A stretch of DNA of 64,000 nucleotides from Hyphomicrobiaceae bacterium (GCA_021775735.1 JAJFHG010000064.1:29792-93791), one strand, 5' to 3'. Counted from the stretch's first letter, positions 8,207-17,643 are shown. A program made the numbers and translations. The notes: generated from the sequence alone by a model not told the origin.

Positions 8207-9142
8207 ATGCTCACTCGGCGCCAACTCCTCAAAGGCTTTATTGCAGCCTCCGCTGTTGGAGCAACGATGGGCGGTTATGCACTGGCAGAACCTTTCCGTC
8301 TTGCCGTCACACGCTACCGTTTAACTCCACCAGGGTGGCCCAAAGGGTTCAAATTCAAGCTTGCGGTTGTCGCGGATTTGCATGCCTGCGAACCCTGGAT
8401 GAACACAGCGCGGATTGCACAAATTGTACGGCGGACAAATGCAGTCTCGCCTGACGCAATACTACTGCTGGGTGATTATGTGGTTGGCTATCGGCTGAGC
8501 CGCTTAGGGCGCAAAATGCGACCACAAGATTGGTCTACCCCCTTAAGTCAGTTGTCCGCACCGCATGGTGTGTATGGTGTATTAGGCAATCATGATTGGT
8601 GGGATGATCATACTGTCCAAGACACGCGCAAGGGACCGCCACGGGTGCAACGTGCCTTGCAAGATGTTGGTATCAGCATGCTTGAGAATGACGCGGTACG
8701 TCTTGAAAAAGACGGTCAAGGTGTTTGGATAACAGGCCTTGGTGATCAGTGGGCGTTTTGGCCGAGAGATCGCAGATGGCGCGGGCGAGGTAAAATTCCC
8801 TATGAAGGCGTTGATGACGTGCAGGCAATGCTGGGTAAAGTCACAACGCAAGATCCCGTGATTACGATGGCCCATGAACCCGATGCGTTTGCGACCATGC
8901 CAGACCGCGTTGCGTTGACCCTTTCCGGTCATACCCATGGCGGCCAAGTCCGCTTTTTTGGCTATGCACCGATTGTACCGTCGCGCTATGGGCGTCGCTA
9001 CACGTATGGACATATCGTGGAGGACAACCGTCATTTGATTGTGTCTGGTGGTCTTGGCTGTAGTGGCTTGCCGGTCCGTTTTGGGTCGCCACCAGAAATC
9101 GTTGTTGTTGAATTGGGATATCAAGAAGGACACGGGGCATGA
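8207..9142 (+). CDS. Membrane-associated or exported metallophosphoesterase (YaeI/YkuE-like)
   Basis: A 311-residue calcineurin-like phosphoesterase. The N-terminus (MLTRRQLLKGFIAASAVGA) has the RRxxLLKG pattern of a Tat signal followed by a hydrophobic helix, so the enzyme probably acts in the periplasm or at the membrane. Metal-binding motifs appear in order: VVADLHA (DxH), LLLGDYVVG (GD), GVLGNHDWW (GNHD), MAHEPDAF, and LSGHTHGGQ. This set matches YaeI/YkuE-type enzymes, some of which act on lipid or phosphodiester substrates; the substrate here is unknown. AAGGAAAAGG precedes the ATG. Its stop overlaps the ybgC start (ATGA). Confidence 0.8.
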   Translation: MLTRRQLLKGFIAASAVGATMGGYALAEPFRLAVTRYRLTPPGWPKGFKFKLAVVADLHACEPWMNTARIAQIVRRTNAVSPDAILLLGDYVVGYRLSRLGRKMRPQDWSTPLSQLSAPHGVYGVLGNHDWWDDHTVQDTRKGPPRVQRALQDVGISMLENDAVRLEKDGQGVWITGLGDQWAFWPRDRRWRGRGKIPYEGVDDVQAMLGKVTTQDPVITMAHEPDAFATMPDRVALTLSGHTHGGQVRFFGYAPIVPSRYGRRYTYGHIVEDNRHLIVSGGLGCSGLPVRFGSPPEIVVVELGYQEGHGA

Positions 9143-9651
9143 CGGGGGACGACGCAAACGCGACCAGCACACTGGCAAACTGGCCTGACCTTGCAGGTCG
9201 TCTCAGTGAAGACGGCGAGGGTGGGGATGATGCGCGCAAAGTCCACCGGTTGCCCATTCGCGTCTACTTTGAAGATACCGATGCAGGTGGGGTTGCTTAT
9301 CATGCGTCCTATGTGCGGTGGTGTGAGCGGGGCCGCACTGATTTGTTGCGCCTTCTTGGAACAGATGCACGACGCATGATTGATGGCAGTGATTCCCAAG
9401 TGCCTGCCGCATTTGTTGTGCGTCGGATGACATTTGATTTTCAGCGTCCAGCGAAAATGGACGACGTGTTGGAGGTGGAAACCCGGGTTGGAGAGCTGGG
9501 TGCGGCAAGTGTCACCTTGCACCAAAGCGTCGTGTGCGAAGGGCAGGTGCTCTGTGAGGCGGATGTTCTGGTCATCCTGGTGTCCATGGCTGGAAAGCCG
9601 CTTCGGATTAGCGACCGGGTGCGTGCTGAATTTTTGAGCACCAGCTCATAG
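9139..9651 (+). CDS. ybgC: Tol-Pal system-associated acyl-CoA thioesterase YbgC
   Basis: A hotdog-fold thioesterase of 170 residues with a 35-residue acidic N-terminal extension. The active-site block RVYFEDTDAGGVAYHASY has the YbgC/4HBT aspartate and is followed by VRWCERGRTDLLR. Family members hydrolyse acyl-CoA or acyl-ACP thioesters and are encoded at the head of tol-pal clusters, where they may link phospholipid metabolism to the Tol system. The start overlaps the preceding phosphoesterase stop, so translation is coupled. A 295-base gap to tolQ (9652-9946) holds small hairpins (e.g. GCCTGGAAACTAGGC near 9873) and probably a tolQ promoter, but nothing definite. Confidence 0.9.
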   Translation: MTGDDANATSTLANWPDLAGRLSEDGEGGDDARKVHRLPIRVYFEDTDAGGVAYHASYVRWCERGRTDLLRLLGTDARRMIDGSDSQVPAAFVVRRMTFDFQRPAKMDDVLEVETRVGELGAASVTLHQSVVCEGQVLCEADVLVILVSMAGKPLRISDRVRAEFLSTSS

Positions 9652-9946
9652 CGAAGCAGTCCAAAGCTCAAGGTTTATCAAAGCGCTGTATTGTGGGGCC
9701 CAGATCAGCCAAAGCCCTTGTTTTGTCATATTGGATAGCAACAAGTTGTCTCATCCTTGGGGTTTATTGGGCTAAACGAGCTGGGCACCTGCCCGGCATT
9801 CGCTTGGCTTGCGTCTTGTTGCCAACACGTTTATGCGCACAAAACATCTCGGCGGATGACAAAGCGGGCTGAAGCCTGGAAACTAGGCTGTATCGTGTTG
9901 CCCGCCTGGGCACTTAATCTGAACGTATGATGGACTGGCACTTCCC

Positions 9947-10663
9947 ATGGACCCAACAGACTTAACCGCAACCAATATTGCTCCGGCGAGCCACGGCGTC
10001 TCATTTGTGGAGCTGTTTCTAGCCGCGTCGCCGGTGGTGCAGCTTGTGATGTTTGGTTTGCTGCTGGCATCAATTTGGTCGTGGGCCATCATCATTGAAA
10101 AGATCTTTGCGTTTCGGCGTGCGCGCCTTGAAGCAGATCAGTTTGAACAAACCTTCTGGTCCGGCCAGTCGCTTGATGAGCTGTATAATTCACTTGCACG
10201 CAGTCCAACAATTGCTGTTGCTGCGTTGTTTGTCGCTGCGATGCGTGAATGGAAACGGTCTGTTGAAGGTGACATTCGCGCCCTTGGTGGTATTCAGTTG
10301 CGCGTTGAAAAGGTGATGGACGTGACCATCTCGCGCGAAATGGAACGCCTTGACCGGCGTTTGCTATTTCTTGCAACAGTTGGGTCAACTGCGCCGTTTG
10401 TTGGCTTGTTTGGTACCGTCTGGGGTATTATGACCAGCTTTCAAGCCATTGCGGTTTCGAAAAATACCAGTCTCGCTGTCGTGGCACCTGGTATTGCTGA
10501 AGCACTGTTTGCGACCGCGCTTGGGCTTATGGCGGCGATCCCGGCGGTTGTATTCTACAACAAATTTAGCGCGGACTCTGCGCAAATTTCGCAACGCCTG
10601 GAAGCGTTTGCTGATGAATTTGCAGCTATTGTTTCGCGTCAGATTGATGCCCGTGGGCAATAA
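9947..10663 (+). CDS. tolQ: Tol-Pal system proton channel subunit TolQ
   Basis: A 238-residue MotA/TolQ/ExbB family inner-membrane protein. With TolR it forms the proton-driven motor that energises TolA during outer-membrane constriction. Three membrane segments are visible: about residues 27-47 (VVQLVMFGLLLASIWSWAI), 128-152 (the signature LATVGSTAPFVGLFGTVWG) and 170-192 (VVAPGIAEALFATALGLMAA). The cytoplasmic loop after segment 1 and the C-terminal tail are charged, as expected. First gene of tolQRAB, 20 bases ahead of tolR. Confidence 0.95.
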   Translation: MDPTDLTATNIAPASHGVSFVELFLAASPVVQLVMFGLLLASIWSWAIIIEKIFAFRRARLEADQFEQTFWSGQSLDELYNSLARSPTIAVAALFVAAMREWKRSVEGDIRALGGIQLRVEKVMDVTISREMERLDRRLLFLATVGSTAPFVGLFGTVWGIMTSFQAIAVSKNTSLAVVAPGIAEALFATALGLMAAIPAVVFYNKFSADSAQISQRLEAFADEFAAIVSRQIDARGQ

Positions 10664-10683
10664 CGGCAAACGGATCAGATACA

Positions 10684-11136
10684 ATGGGCGTCAACGTAAA
10701 ACAAACGCAGCAGAATAGAGGTCGTCGCCGACGCAGCCGCCGTCACGCGGCGATGAGCGAAATCAACGTCACGCCGATGGTCGATGTGATGCTGGTGCTG
10801 TTGATTATCTTTATGGTTGCAGCTCCGTTGCTCACCGTCGGTGTGCCGATTGAATTGCCGCAATCACAGGGCGAACAACTGCCAAGTTCAAGTAAGGAGC
10901 CGCTAACGATCTCTGTCGCTGAAAGCGGTGACATATTCATCGGCGAAGCCAAGGTTAAGCTTGATGAGATTGCCGATAAGCTAAAAGCGATCTCAAAAAA
11001 TGGTGTTGACGAGCAGATTTATGTGCGTGGTGACAAGGGTATTTCTTATGGCCGCGTGATGCTGGTGATGGGGCGTATTAGCAGAGGCGGTTTCAAGAAA
11101 GTGTCGCTGGTCACTGAAGTGGAAGAGGGAGGCTAG
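10684..11136 (+). CDS. tolR: Tol-Pal system protein TolR
   Basis: A 150-residue ExbD/TolR protein. A basic N-terminus (RGRRRRSRRHA) is followed by SEINVTPMVDVMLVLLIIFMV, in which the membrane-embedded Asp (PMVDVML) is the proton-carrying residue. The periplasmic domain ends in the GRISRGGFKKVSLVTE block typical of TolR. It pairs with TolQ and contacts peptidoglycan and TolA. Starts 20 bases after tolQ and is followed 56 bases later by tolA. Confidence 0.95.
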   Translation: MGVNVKQTQQNRGRRRRSRRHAAMSEINVTPMVDVMLVLLIIFMVAAPLLTVGVPIELPQSQGEQLPSSSKEPLTISVAESGDIFIGEAKVKLDEIADKLKAISKNGVDEQIYVRGDKGISYGRVMLVMGRISRGGFKKVSLVTEVEEGG

Positions 11137-11192
11137 CTGTTTGAGCCAAGAGAGGTTCCTATCCTCAAGCGCAAACAGCTACTGATACCAAG

Positions 11193-12197
11193 ATGGTCCA
11201 CGTTGGCTTCATCGCTTCGTTTTTGATGCACCTGGCTTTGCTTGGTTGGGCGCTGTGGGGCCTTATGTCGACGCGTGAGTTGAAAGGACCAGCGCCGGTT
11301 GCAATCTCGGTTGCTATTTTAACGCCGTCAGACCTGTTGCGCATCAAAAAGGGTTCTGACACTTCAAAGCATCTTACCGCCAAGGCGAAAGACAAGGCCA
11401 AGGACAAGCCGACGCTGTCCAAAAAGAAAGCCAAAAAACCAAAGCCTGTCACCGCTCCCAAACCGCCAGACCCCATTGCTGAAAAGTTAAAGCAAGCGGC
11501 CGCCAAACAAAAGGCTGAGGAAGCAAAAAAGAAAGCTGACGCGGCAAAGAAAAAAGCTGAAGCTGAGAAGCTGGCGGCGGCCAAACGCAAGAAAGAACTA
11601 GAAGCGAAGAAGAAGGCGGAAGCCAAGAAGGCCGCCGAAGCGAAAAAGAAGGCTAAAGAAAAGAAACGCAAGGCTGCAGAGGCCAAGCGTAAAAAAGAGT
11701 TGGCCAAAAAACGCGCAGCCGAAAAACGCAAACGCGACGCAAAGAAACGCAAGGCGGTAACCGCAGACCGCCTGGCAGCCCTTCTTGATAAAGATCCAAC
11801 GAAGCGCGGTGCGCCGCAAACGGGTTGGGACCCAAATACTGACAACACAGGGCCAACCGCAGGTACACGTGATGGTACGGACACCGTTCTTTCCGCACGC
11901 GAACAAGACTTGTTGCGTGGCATGGTGAAATCGCAATTGAACAACTGTTGGCGTTTGCCCGGTGGTGGTGGTGGTACGGGTATCCCGGCGGTCGAAGTAC
12001 AGTGGTTTTTACGCCGGGATGGCAGCCTGCAAGGCGAACCGCGCGTGACCCGAGGTGGAGGCGGTACATTTGGGCGTCTTGCCGAGGAGGCGGCGGTGCG
12101 TGCGGTCAAAACTTGTGCACCGTTTCAGTTGCCGCCAGACAAGTATGAGGATTGGAAAGATATCACGTGGGAATTTGACCCAAGTGAAATGCTATAA
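11193..12197 (+). CDS. tolA: Cell envelope integrity protein TolA
   Basis: A 334-residue TolA. One membrane anchor (about 5-24, GFIASFLMHLALLGWALWG) is followed by a long Lys/Ala/Glu helical stalk (about 65-190, repeated AKKKAEAKK-type heptads) that spans the periplasm, and a C-terminal TonB/TolA-fold domain (about 235-334) with paired cysteines (NNCWRLPGG and VKTCAPFQLP) as in alphaproteobacterial TolA. It bridges the TolQR motor to Pal/TolB at the outer membrane. The opposite strand gives a long spurious reading frame because of the repetitive Lys codons. Confidence 0.92.
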   Translation: MVHVGFIASFLMHLALLGWALWGLMSTRELKGPAPVAISVAILTPSDLLRIKKGSDTSKHLTAKAKDKAKDKPTLSKKKAKKPKPVTAPKPPDPIAEKLKQAAAKQKAEEAKKKADAAKKKAEAEKLAAAKRKKELEAKKKAEAKKAAEAKKKAKEKKRKAAEAKRKKELAKKRAAEKRKRDAKKRKAVTADRLAALLDKDPTKRGAPQTGWDPNTDNTGPTAGTRDGTDTVLSAREQDLLRGMVKSQLNNCWRLPGGGGGTGIPAVEVQWFLRRDGSLQGEPRVTRGGGGTFGRLAEEAAVRAVKTCAPFQLPPDKYEDWKDITWEFDPSEML

Positions 12198-12319
12198 TCT
12201 TCTAAATTCCTTCGATTCTCTGCCTCGTTTTTGTCGTCGTAGGCTGAAAGTCTCTTGAAACCGCACCTCTTAGAGCAACCTGCATTTGGTTAAACGTAGA
12301 TGCGTTGATCTAGATCAGA

Positions 12320-13660
12320 ATGATAAGCCCCATTGCCATGGCCCACGTTATGTCCCTCACCGCACTGTTACGCATTCTATTGATCACCCTGCTGACGGTC
12401 GTGGCGACGCTCGATGCGTCTGCACAGCTGCGGGGACGACAAACGCAAGGGACGATCGATCCCATTCCTGTGGCACTGCCTGTGTTTTCAGGCGCTGACC
12501 CGCAGATGGCAGCCGCGATTGCGGACGTGATCACGAACGATCTGCAGGGCTCGGGTTTGTTTCGTGCGCTTGATCGGGCCTCGTTCCTTGAGCAGATAGC
12601 CAACGTCAACCAATTGCCAACGTTCCCGAACTGGCGCCAGATCGGTGCGGATGCGTTGGTCGTGGGCAATGTTGCCTCAGGCCAAGATGGTCGTCTCACC
12701 TCAGAGTTTCGCGTTTGGGATTCGGTATCTGGCAAGCAACTTGCTGGCCAACGATTTTCAACGCGCGCACAAAATTGGCGTCGCATTGGCCATCTTATTG
12801 CTGATCAAGTCTATGAACGTTTAACCGGTGAAAAGGGGTATTTTGATACCCGCGTTGTGTTCATTGACGAAACAGGTCCGAAGAAAAACCGCCGCAAACG
12901 TCTTGCGATTATGGATCAGGATGGTGCCAATGTGCGCCTGTTGAGCCAAGGTGGCAATTTGGTTTTGACACCGCGCTTTAGTCCGACGCGACAGGAAATT
13001 GCTTATACACAATACACACAAAGCCAACCGCAGGTCATGTTGTTGGATCTCGTGACCAACAAACGCACAAAGCTTGGTAATTTCCAGGGCATGACCTTTG
13101 CACCGCGATTTTCGCCTGATGGTCGGCGCATCGTGATGAGCCTGCAAACGGGTGGCAATTCAAATCTGTTTGAGTTCGACATTGCCTCACAACGCAAACG
13201 TCAGCTGACCAACGCATCCAGTATCGATACCGCACCAAGCTATGCACCCGATGGCAACCGCATTGTGTTTGAATCTGATCGTGAAGGCACGCAGCAAATC
13301 TATCTCATGAATGCAGATGGATCAGGTGTTCAGCGCATCAGTTTCGGTGACGGGCGCTATTCAACGCCAGTATGGTCGCCGCGTGGAGACTACCTTGCGT
13401 TTACCAAGCAACTCGCAGGGCGTTTTTTGATTGGTGTCATGCGCCCAGATGGCTCCGGCGAGCGCATTTTGACAGAGGGCTATCATAACGAGGGCCCAAC
13501 CTGGGCGCCCAATGGTCGGGTGTTAATGTTTTTCCGCGAAAGCCCGGGCGCGGGCGGTGGCGCTAAGATCTATTCGGTCGATATCACCGGATATAACGAG
13601 CGAGTCGTGCCAACACCCTCATTTGCCTCTGATCCAGCCTGGTCGCCCCTTCTGAAGTAG
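12320..13660 (+). CDS. tolB: Tol-Pal system beta-propeller protein TolB
   Basis: A 446-residue periplasmic protein that binds Pal and releases it on contact with TolA. It has an N-terminal signal sequence (about 1-35, ending near TLDASAQ), an alpha/beta domain (36-165), then a six-bladed propeller with repeated blade motifs ([55 protein letters not shown]). The in-frame ATG at 12338 would shorten the signal region by six residues and is also possible. Length and order within tolQRAB-pal are typical. Confidence 0.95.
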   Translation: MISPIAMAHVMSLTALLRILLITLLTVVATLDASAQLRGRQTQGTIDPIPVALPVFSGADPQMAAAIADVITNDLQGSGLFRALDRASFLEQIANVNQLPTFPNWRQIGADALVVGNVASGQDGRLTSEFRVWDSVSGKQLAGQRFSTRAQNWRRIGHLIADQVYERLTGEKGYFDTRVVFIDETGPKKNRRKRLAIMDQDGANVRLLSQGGNLVLTPRFSPTRQEIAYTQYTQSQPQVMLLDLVTNKRTKLGNFQGMTFAPRFSPDGRRIVMSLQTGGNSNLFEFDIASQRKRQLTNASSIDTAPSYAPDGNRIVFESDREGTQQIYLMNADGSGVQRISFGDGRYSTPVWSPRGDYLAFTKQLAGRFLIGVMRPDGSGERILTEGYHNEGPTWAPNGRVLMFFRESPGAGGGAKIYSVDITGYNERVVPTPSFASDPAWSPLLK

Positions 13661-14046
13661 ACGCGCCAAGTGCGATACTTGGGGCACGTTGGGGGTAGAT
13701 TCGGTCTTTGGTGCGGCGCCAAGAAAACCACAAAAGATCTATATCTTTGAATGACTTGCGAATATTGACTTTGGGCCAGACTGAGCTGTACAGGCGCAAA
13801 TAAGGCCGTTGCATTTTCGCATCATTGGGGTTGGAAAACAGTTGGAAAACCACCTCTGTTCTTGATCGACATACCCCATGCCGGTACCCCAATACTCGGC
13901 TAGTTGTCGTCCAGCACCTGGAGTGGATTAGGTGTCTGGAAAAAAGGGCTGATGGCTTTCTCGGTGTGACTTGCGCAAATGCAAGACACAAAGTGCCGGG
14001 GAGACAAGGCTCTCAAGTTACGATAGCTGCTCTGGTTCGATAATTC
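13661..14046. other. Intergenic region between tolB and the small lipoprotein gene
   Basis: About 390 bases with no credible coding frame. A 6-bp hairpin (CCAAGT/ACTTGG, 13666-13682) just after the tolB stop lacks a T-tract and is a weak terminator candidate. The right half probably contains a separate promoter for the small lipoprotein at 14080, but no clear -35/-10 pair was recognised. Confidence 0.4.
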
Positions 14047-14062
14047 TTTCTGGTACCAGAAA
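14047..14062. promoter_or_regulatory. Perfect 16-bp palindrome before the small lipoprotein gene
   Basis: TTTCTGGTACCAGAAA is its own reverse complement and ends 17 bases before the ATG at 14080, just ahead of the ribosome binding site (AGGAGAG). It could be an operator for a dimeric regulator or form a short hairpin in the 5' leader. Confidence 0.4.
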
Positions 14063-14079
14063 ACATAGGAGAGAAGATT

Positions 14080-14202
14080 ATGAAGGGCGCAATTGTTATC
14101 GCCACCGTTTGTGCAGCAGTTGCTCTCGGCGCTTGCCGTCGTGAAGAGCATGTTCCAATGAAACTCGGCGCTGATGTTCCAGCCGCTGCAGCTATTCGCT
14201 AG
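14080..14202 (+). CDS. Small lipoprotein between tolB and pal
   Basis: A 40-residue protein. It has a strong ribosome binding site (ATAGGAGAGAAG) in front of the ATG, an N-terminal hydrophobic signal of 18 residues, and a clear lipobox LGAC with the cysteine at residue 19, followed by a short charged mature part (RREEHVPMKLGADV). A rho-independent terminator follows, so it is a complete one-gene transcription unit. Small lipoproteins of this kind occur near pal in related Rhizobiales; the function is unknown and no known family is claimed. Confidence 0.75.
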   Translation: MKGAIVIATVCAAVALGACRREEHVPMKLGADVPAAAAIR

Positions 14203-14255
14203 GAACTTTTGTTGCATTTTCCCTTAGCTTCGGCTGTGGGAACGGCACGAATCAG

Positions 14256-14300
14256 AAACCGAATCGCCACGCCTTCGCGTGTCGGTTCGGTTTTTTGTTT
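14256..14300 (+). terminator. Rho-independent terminator of the small lipoprotein gene
   Basis: A hairpin with an outer stem AAACCGAA / TTCGGTTT and an inner stem CACGC / GCGTG around a CTTC loop is followed directly by a T-rich tail (TTTTTTGTTT). It is about 55 bases past the stop. The remaining 14301-14566 before pal shows no feature I can support. Confidence 0.8.
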
Positions 14301-14566
14301 GTTGGGTTGAGGGGCATCGGGTTCTACCCCGCAACCAGACCCGGCGGTCCCCACTGATGGGTCCAACGCCAAAAACCCCAAAATGGCCTTGTTTGTGGGC
14401 GCTCTGTCGCAGGTTTAAGGCCTGGATCAGGCAGTGGATTTCGTTGATTGGCCACATTTTGGTGCGCACTCTGGGCCCAGCAAGTGATATGAAGTGCCGC
14501 TAGATGCGCCTGAAGCGTGGCGGCAAACCTGGGGCAGGTAGCCGGTAGGTTGTTGAAGGTGCTCCA

Positions 14567-15106
14567 ATGAAATCTCAGGGGTTTAGTATGGCGGGTTTTC
14601 GATCACTCTACAGCTTAGGTGCTGCGGCGCTTTTAGCGGCAACGCTTTTGGCTGGCGGTTGTGCCAATAAATCGGCAACAACAGACAGTGCGCAACTTGG
14701 GCCAGGTGCTGGTGCTAACGGTGGTCCGATCACCCCAGGTACACAGCGTGATTTCAGCGTCAACGTTGGTGACCTTGTCTATTTTGCGTCTGACAGTACG
14801 TCTTTGACACCAGAAGCACAGGCGACGTTGAACAAGCAGGCGCAGTGGTTACGTCAATATCCGCAGTTCACCATTACCGTTGAAGGCCACGCCGATGAGC
14901 GCGGCACACGCGAATACAACATGGGGCTGGGTGCGCGGCGCGCAACAGCCGTGCGCAACTACCTGACGCGGATGGGCATCCAGGGACGGCGATTGCGGAC
15001 GATCTCTTACGGAAAGGAACGTCCGGTTGCGGTGTGTAACGATATCTCCTGCTGGTCGCAGAACAGACGTGCACAAACCGTACTGAACAACCGCGTTGCT
15101 GGCTAA
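14567..15106 (+). CDS. pal: Peptidoglycan-associated lipoprotein Pal
   Basis: A 179-residue outer-membrane lipoprotein that ties the outer membrane to peptidoglycan and is the substrate of the Tol machine. The signal peptide ends in the lipobox LAGGC (Cys at residue 32 from this start), a Gly/Pro linker follows, and the OmpA-like domain (about 68-175) has the peptidoglycan-binding signature TVEGHADERGTREYNMGLG and ARRATAVRNYL. An ATG at 14588 in frame also has a good ribosome binding site (AGGGG) and would give a more standard signal peptide; the true start could be either. Confidence 0.93.
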   Translation: MKSQGFSMAGFRSLYSLGAAALLAATLLAGGCANKSATTDSAQLGPGAGANGGPITPGTQRDFSVNVGDLVYFASDSTSLTPEAQATLNKQAQWLRQYPQFTITVEGHADERGTREYNMGLGARRATAVRNYLTRMGIQGRRLRTISYGKERPVAVCNDISCWSQNRRAQTVLNNRVAG

Positions 15107-15292
15107 CCCATATGGCTCGGTAGCCTGCGCGCAAATGGTCTCGCGCCGCCAGTCGTTCGTTTTAACCGACTTGCCGATGTGTAATGCTATCCGCGAGACT
15201 TTGGTTTTGCCAGCAAAGGCCTGCCCCGAGTTGGCCGCAAATAGTGGGCAGGTTGGCCGTCACATTAACAGAGCACGGCGCAGGTTTTTGTC

Positions 15293-16342
15293 ATGTTTTG
15301 GCGTCACTTATTCTCTGACGACATTCGCTCCTGGCGCGGCCTGTGGCAGGCCAGCTTGGTGTGCGCATGCATTGCGCTCTCGCTCACCGCAACCTCGGTG
15401 GCTCCTGTCTTGGCTTATGATGAGCGTCAAAACCTAGGTCGTACAGACGGTAATGAGGCTGTACTTGGCACGTTTCGCCTTCGCGGGCCGGATCCGATTA
15501 GAGACGATGACACGGTTGCGCCTAAACGATCTGGGCAGGATGAAGATGATGGTGGTCCTGACACGAGCAGGTACAGCACAGCAGACCTCATGCATATGTT
15601 TGCTGATGCGCGCGCTGCCAATGAGGAAGGTGATGTTGACGAAGCACAACGCTTGTTTGAACGAGTCATCGCTGCCCGTCCAAATAGCGCGCTTGCAGAT
15701 GCCGCGCGCAAGGATTTAGCGACGCTCTATCGTGGAGCGGGCCGCAAAAAACAACAGCCCTCTGTGCGTCGTCGTGCGCGGGTCACGCCAAGCCCCTCAC
15801 GTCGTGTTTATGGACCAACCCGCCCGCGTGAACATCAGGCACCGAGCCGTCAACAGGAGCGTAAGCAACGCAGCAGACGTTTGGTGATGTTGGAGCGTCA
15901 ATTCATTGCCGACGTTGGGGATCGTATCTTTTTTGCAAAGGGAAGCGCGCAGTTGGGCGCACGTGCGCGTGCTGTTCTCATGGGCCAGGCAGATTGGCTG
16001 AAGGCGCATCCTGACATTGTCATCACCATTGAGGGACATGCTGACGATGGCGCGGCGGCAAGATCTGAGTCTCATAATTTGTCGCTGGCGCGGGCTGAAT
16101 CTGTTCGCCAGGCCCTGATGCGCGAAGGTATTGCCGAAACACGCATTGCCAGCGTGGGACGAGGTCGTGCCAATCCAATTGCAACGTGTTCAAATGCCAG
16201 CTGCGCGGCTCAAAACCGACGTGTGGTGACGGTGATCTCATCGGAGCCGATTCGCATCGTTGGCGAGTCAGATGCGCGTACCGAGGACGGTGCCACTGGT
16301 CGGCGAACCAGGACCTCGCCAAATCGGTCGTTGGCACCGTAA
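15293..16342 (+). CDS. TPR and OmpA domain protein between pal and cpoB
   Basis: A 349-residue exported protein. The N-terminus has a signal-like hydrophobic stretch (about 18-40, LVCACIALSLTATSVAPVLA) with no lipobox. Next come an acidic linker, one or two TPR-like helices (DLMHMFADARAANEEGDVDEAQRLFERVI, about 97-145, described here by position), a very basic Arg/Gln-rich segment (150-198), and an OmpA-like domain (about 205-315) with ITIEGHADDGAAARSESHNL and AQNRRVVTVIS. It looks like a fusion of the functions on either side of it: the peptidoglycan-binding fold of Pal and the TPR of CpoB. It was recognised by domain pattern; no gene name is known to me. Confidence 0.75.
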   Translation: MFWRHLFSDDIRSWRGLWQASLVCACIALSLTATSVAPVLAYDERQNLGRTDGNEAVLGTFRLRGPDPIRDDDTVAPKRSGQDEDDGGPDTSRYSTADLMHMFADARAANEEGDVDEAQRLFERVIAARPNSALADAARKDLATLYRGAGRKKQQPSVRRRARVTPSPSRRVYGPTRPREHQAPSRQQERKQRSRRLVMLERQFIADVGDRIFFAKGSAQLGARARAVLMGQADWLKAHPDIVITIEGHADDGAAARSESHNLSLARAESVRQALMREGIAETRIASVGRGRANPIATCSNASCAAQNRRVVTVISSEPIRIVGESDARTEDGATGRRTRTSPNRSLAP

Positions 16343-16546
16343 AGCCTATTTGCGCCGGATCTTGTGGACCGGTGTCGGGGCTTACCACTAATGCTTACCA
16401 AAGCAGCATCGCATATGTGTGGCCGACAGACCCTCATCGGCCCCGAATCATGTTTCAAGATGCCATTTCTAAGCCCGCTGGATTTGTCTTGCCGCTTCGT
16501 CAAATGTTATGAAGTGACGGGGTGTCCAAAGTTCAAAGAGATAGGC

Positions 16547-17620
16547 ATGGTCAAAACCACACCTAAACGTTCGATCATCTGGAGCCGACGATTGGCTTTG
16601 TCATTCGTGATGGCAGGCGCGGCGCTGGGCCTGACCACACTTCAGGTGTCGTTCGCGCACGCGCAGGCGACCGAAACGTCGCCTGAGAAAACGGCGGCGG
16701 CGCAAAACGCAGATGCCTCGCGCACACAAGCCTTAAGCGTACGCGTTGAAGAACTTGAAGAGCAGATTGTTGATTTACAGGTCGTGATTGGCACACTCGA
16801 GTCGCTAGCAAAAACAGGCGGACAACCCTCTGGAGCAACGTTTACAAACGGTCGTGCCGCTTCTGGTGACGGCGCCAGCAATGCACGTTTGGAAGCCCAA
16901 GTCGAAGCGCTGAGTGTGCAGGTTTCAAAACTCTCTGCAGAGGTCAGCGCGTTGCAACAAGGCCGGGTTGGTCGACCCATCGCCTCCAGACCGACAACAC
17001 TGGCCCCACCTGCCGCGGACGGCTCCGCCAATAGTGCTCCGCAAGGGGCGGCCATTGGTACGGGGTTCGGTGCAACGACGATTGACCCGGTTCAGGTGCC
17101 AGATCAGCAACCAGATCAGCAACCAGACGCAATCGGCAGTCTAATCCGCGAACCACTTGGTCCGGCAAAAGCCCAGGCCAACCCGCCACCTCAATCGGTG
17201 CCTGCCACACAACAGCCCAACCCTGTGGCTTCAAGTGAGGCCAAGGCAACCTACGAGCAGGCCTACGGAAATTTGTTGCAGCAAGACTACGCGGCAGCTC
17301 AAGCCGGTTTTCGTGGTTTCTTGCGCAGGTTTCCACAACATGACCTGGTTCCCAACGCACTTTATTGGCTCGGTGAAACCTATTATGTGCAGCAAAATTA
17401 TACTGATGCGGCGGAAGCCTTTGACATTGTAACGGCCGCCTATGCGCGTTCGAACAAAGCGCCAGACAGCCAGTTGAAGCGCGGCATGTCGCTTGCAAAC
17501 CTTGGCAAGCGTACAGAAGCATGTACTGTTCTCAGGTCTTTGGCGAAGCGCTATCCAAATGCGCCCGCACACGTCAAGTCAAAAGCCGACAGCGAACGCC
17601 AACGTGTCGGTTGCACCTAA
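16547..17620 (+). CDS. cpoB: Cell division coordinator CpoB (YbgF)
   Basis: A 357-residue periplasmic protein that coordinates peptidoglycan synthesis with Tol-driven outer-membrane constriction. Signal peptide about 1-40 (hydrophobic WSRRLALSFVMAGAALGL, ending near FAHAQA). Then a trimerising coiled coil (residues about 62-140, VRVEELEEQIVDLQVVI and LEAQVEALSVQVSKL), a Pro/Gln-rich linker with a tandem DQQP repeat, and a C-terminal TPR domain (about 230-355) with YWLGETYYVQQNYTDAAEAF. The ATG at 16547 is chosen for its signal peptide; the longer frame from 16364 is unlikely to be translated. Confidence 0.9.
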   Translation: MVKTTPKRSIIWSRRLALSFVMAGAALGLTTLQVSFAHAQATETSPEKTAAAQNADASRTQALSVRVEELEEQIVDLQVVIGTLESLAKTGGQPSGATFTNGRAASGDGASNARLEAQVEALSVQVSKLSAEVSALQQGRVGRPIASRPTTLAPPAADGSANSAPQGAAIGTGFGATTIDPVQVPDQQPDQQPDAIGSLIREPLGPAKAQANPPPQSVPATQQPNPVASSEAKATYEQAYGNLLQQDYAAAQAGFRGFLRRFPQHDLVPNALYWLGETYYVQQNYTDAAEAFDIVTAAYARSNKAPDSQLKRGMSLANLGKRTEACTVLRSLAKRYPNAPAHVKSKADSERQRVGCT

Positions 17621-17643
17621 CCTCTAGTTTAGCGTTGCCCGCA

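Noticed and set aside
11165..12109. A 314-residue open frame on the minus strand opposite tolA
   Set aside because: Ser/Phe/Ala-rich shadow of the Lys/Ala stalk of TolA; no start context and no family match.
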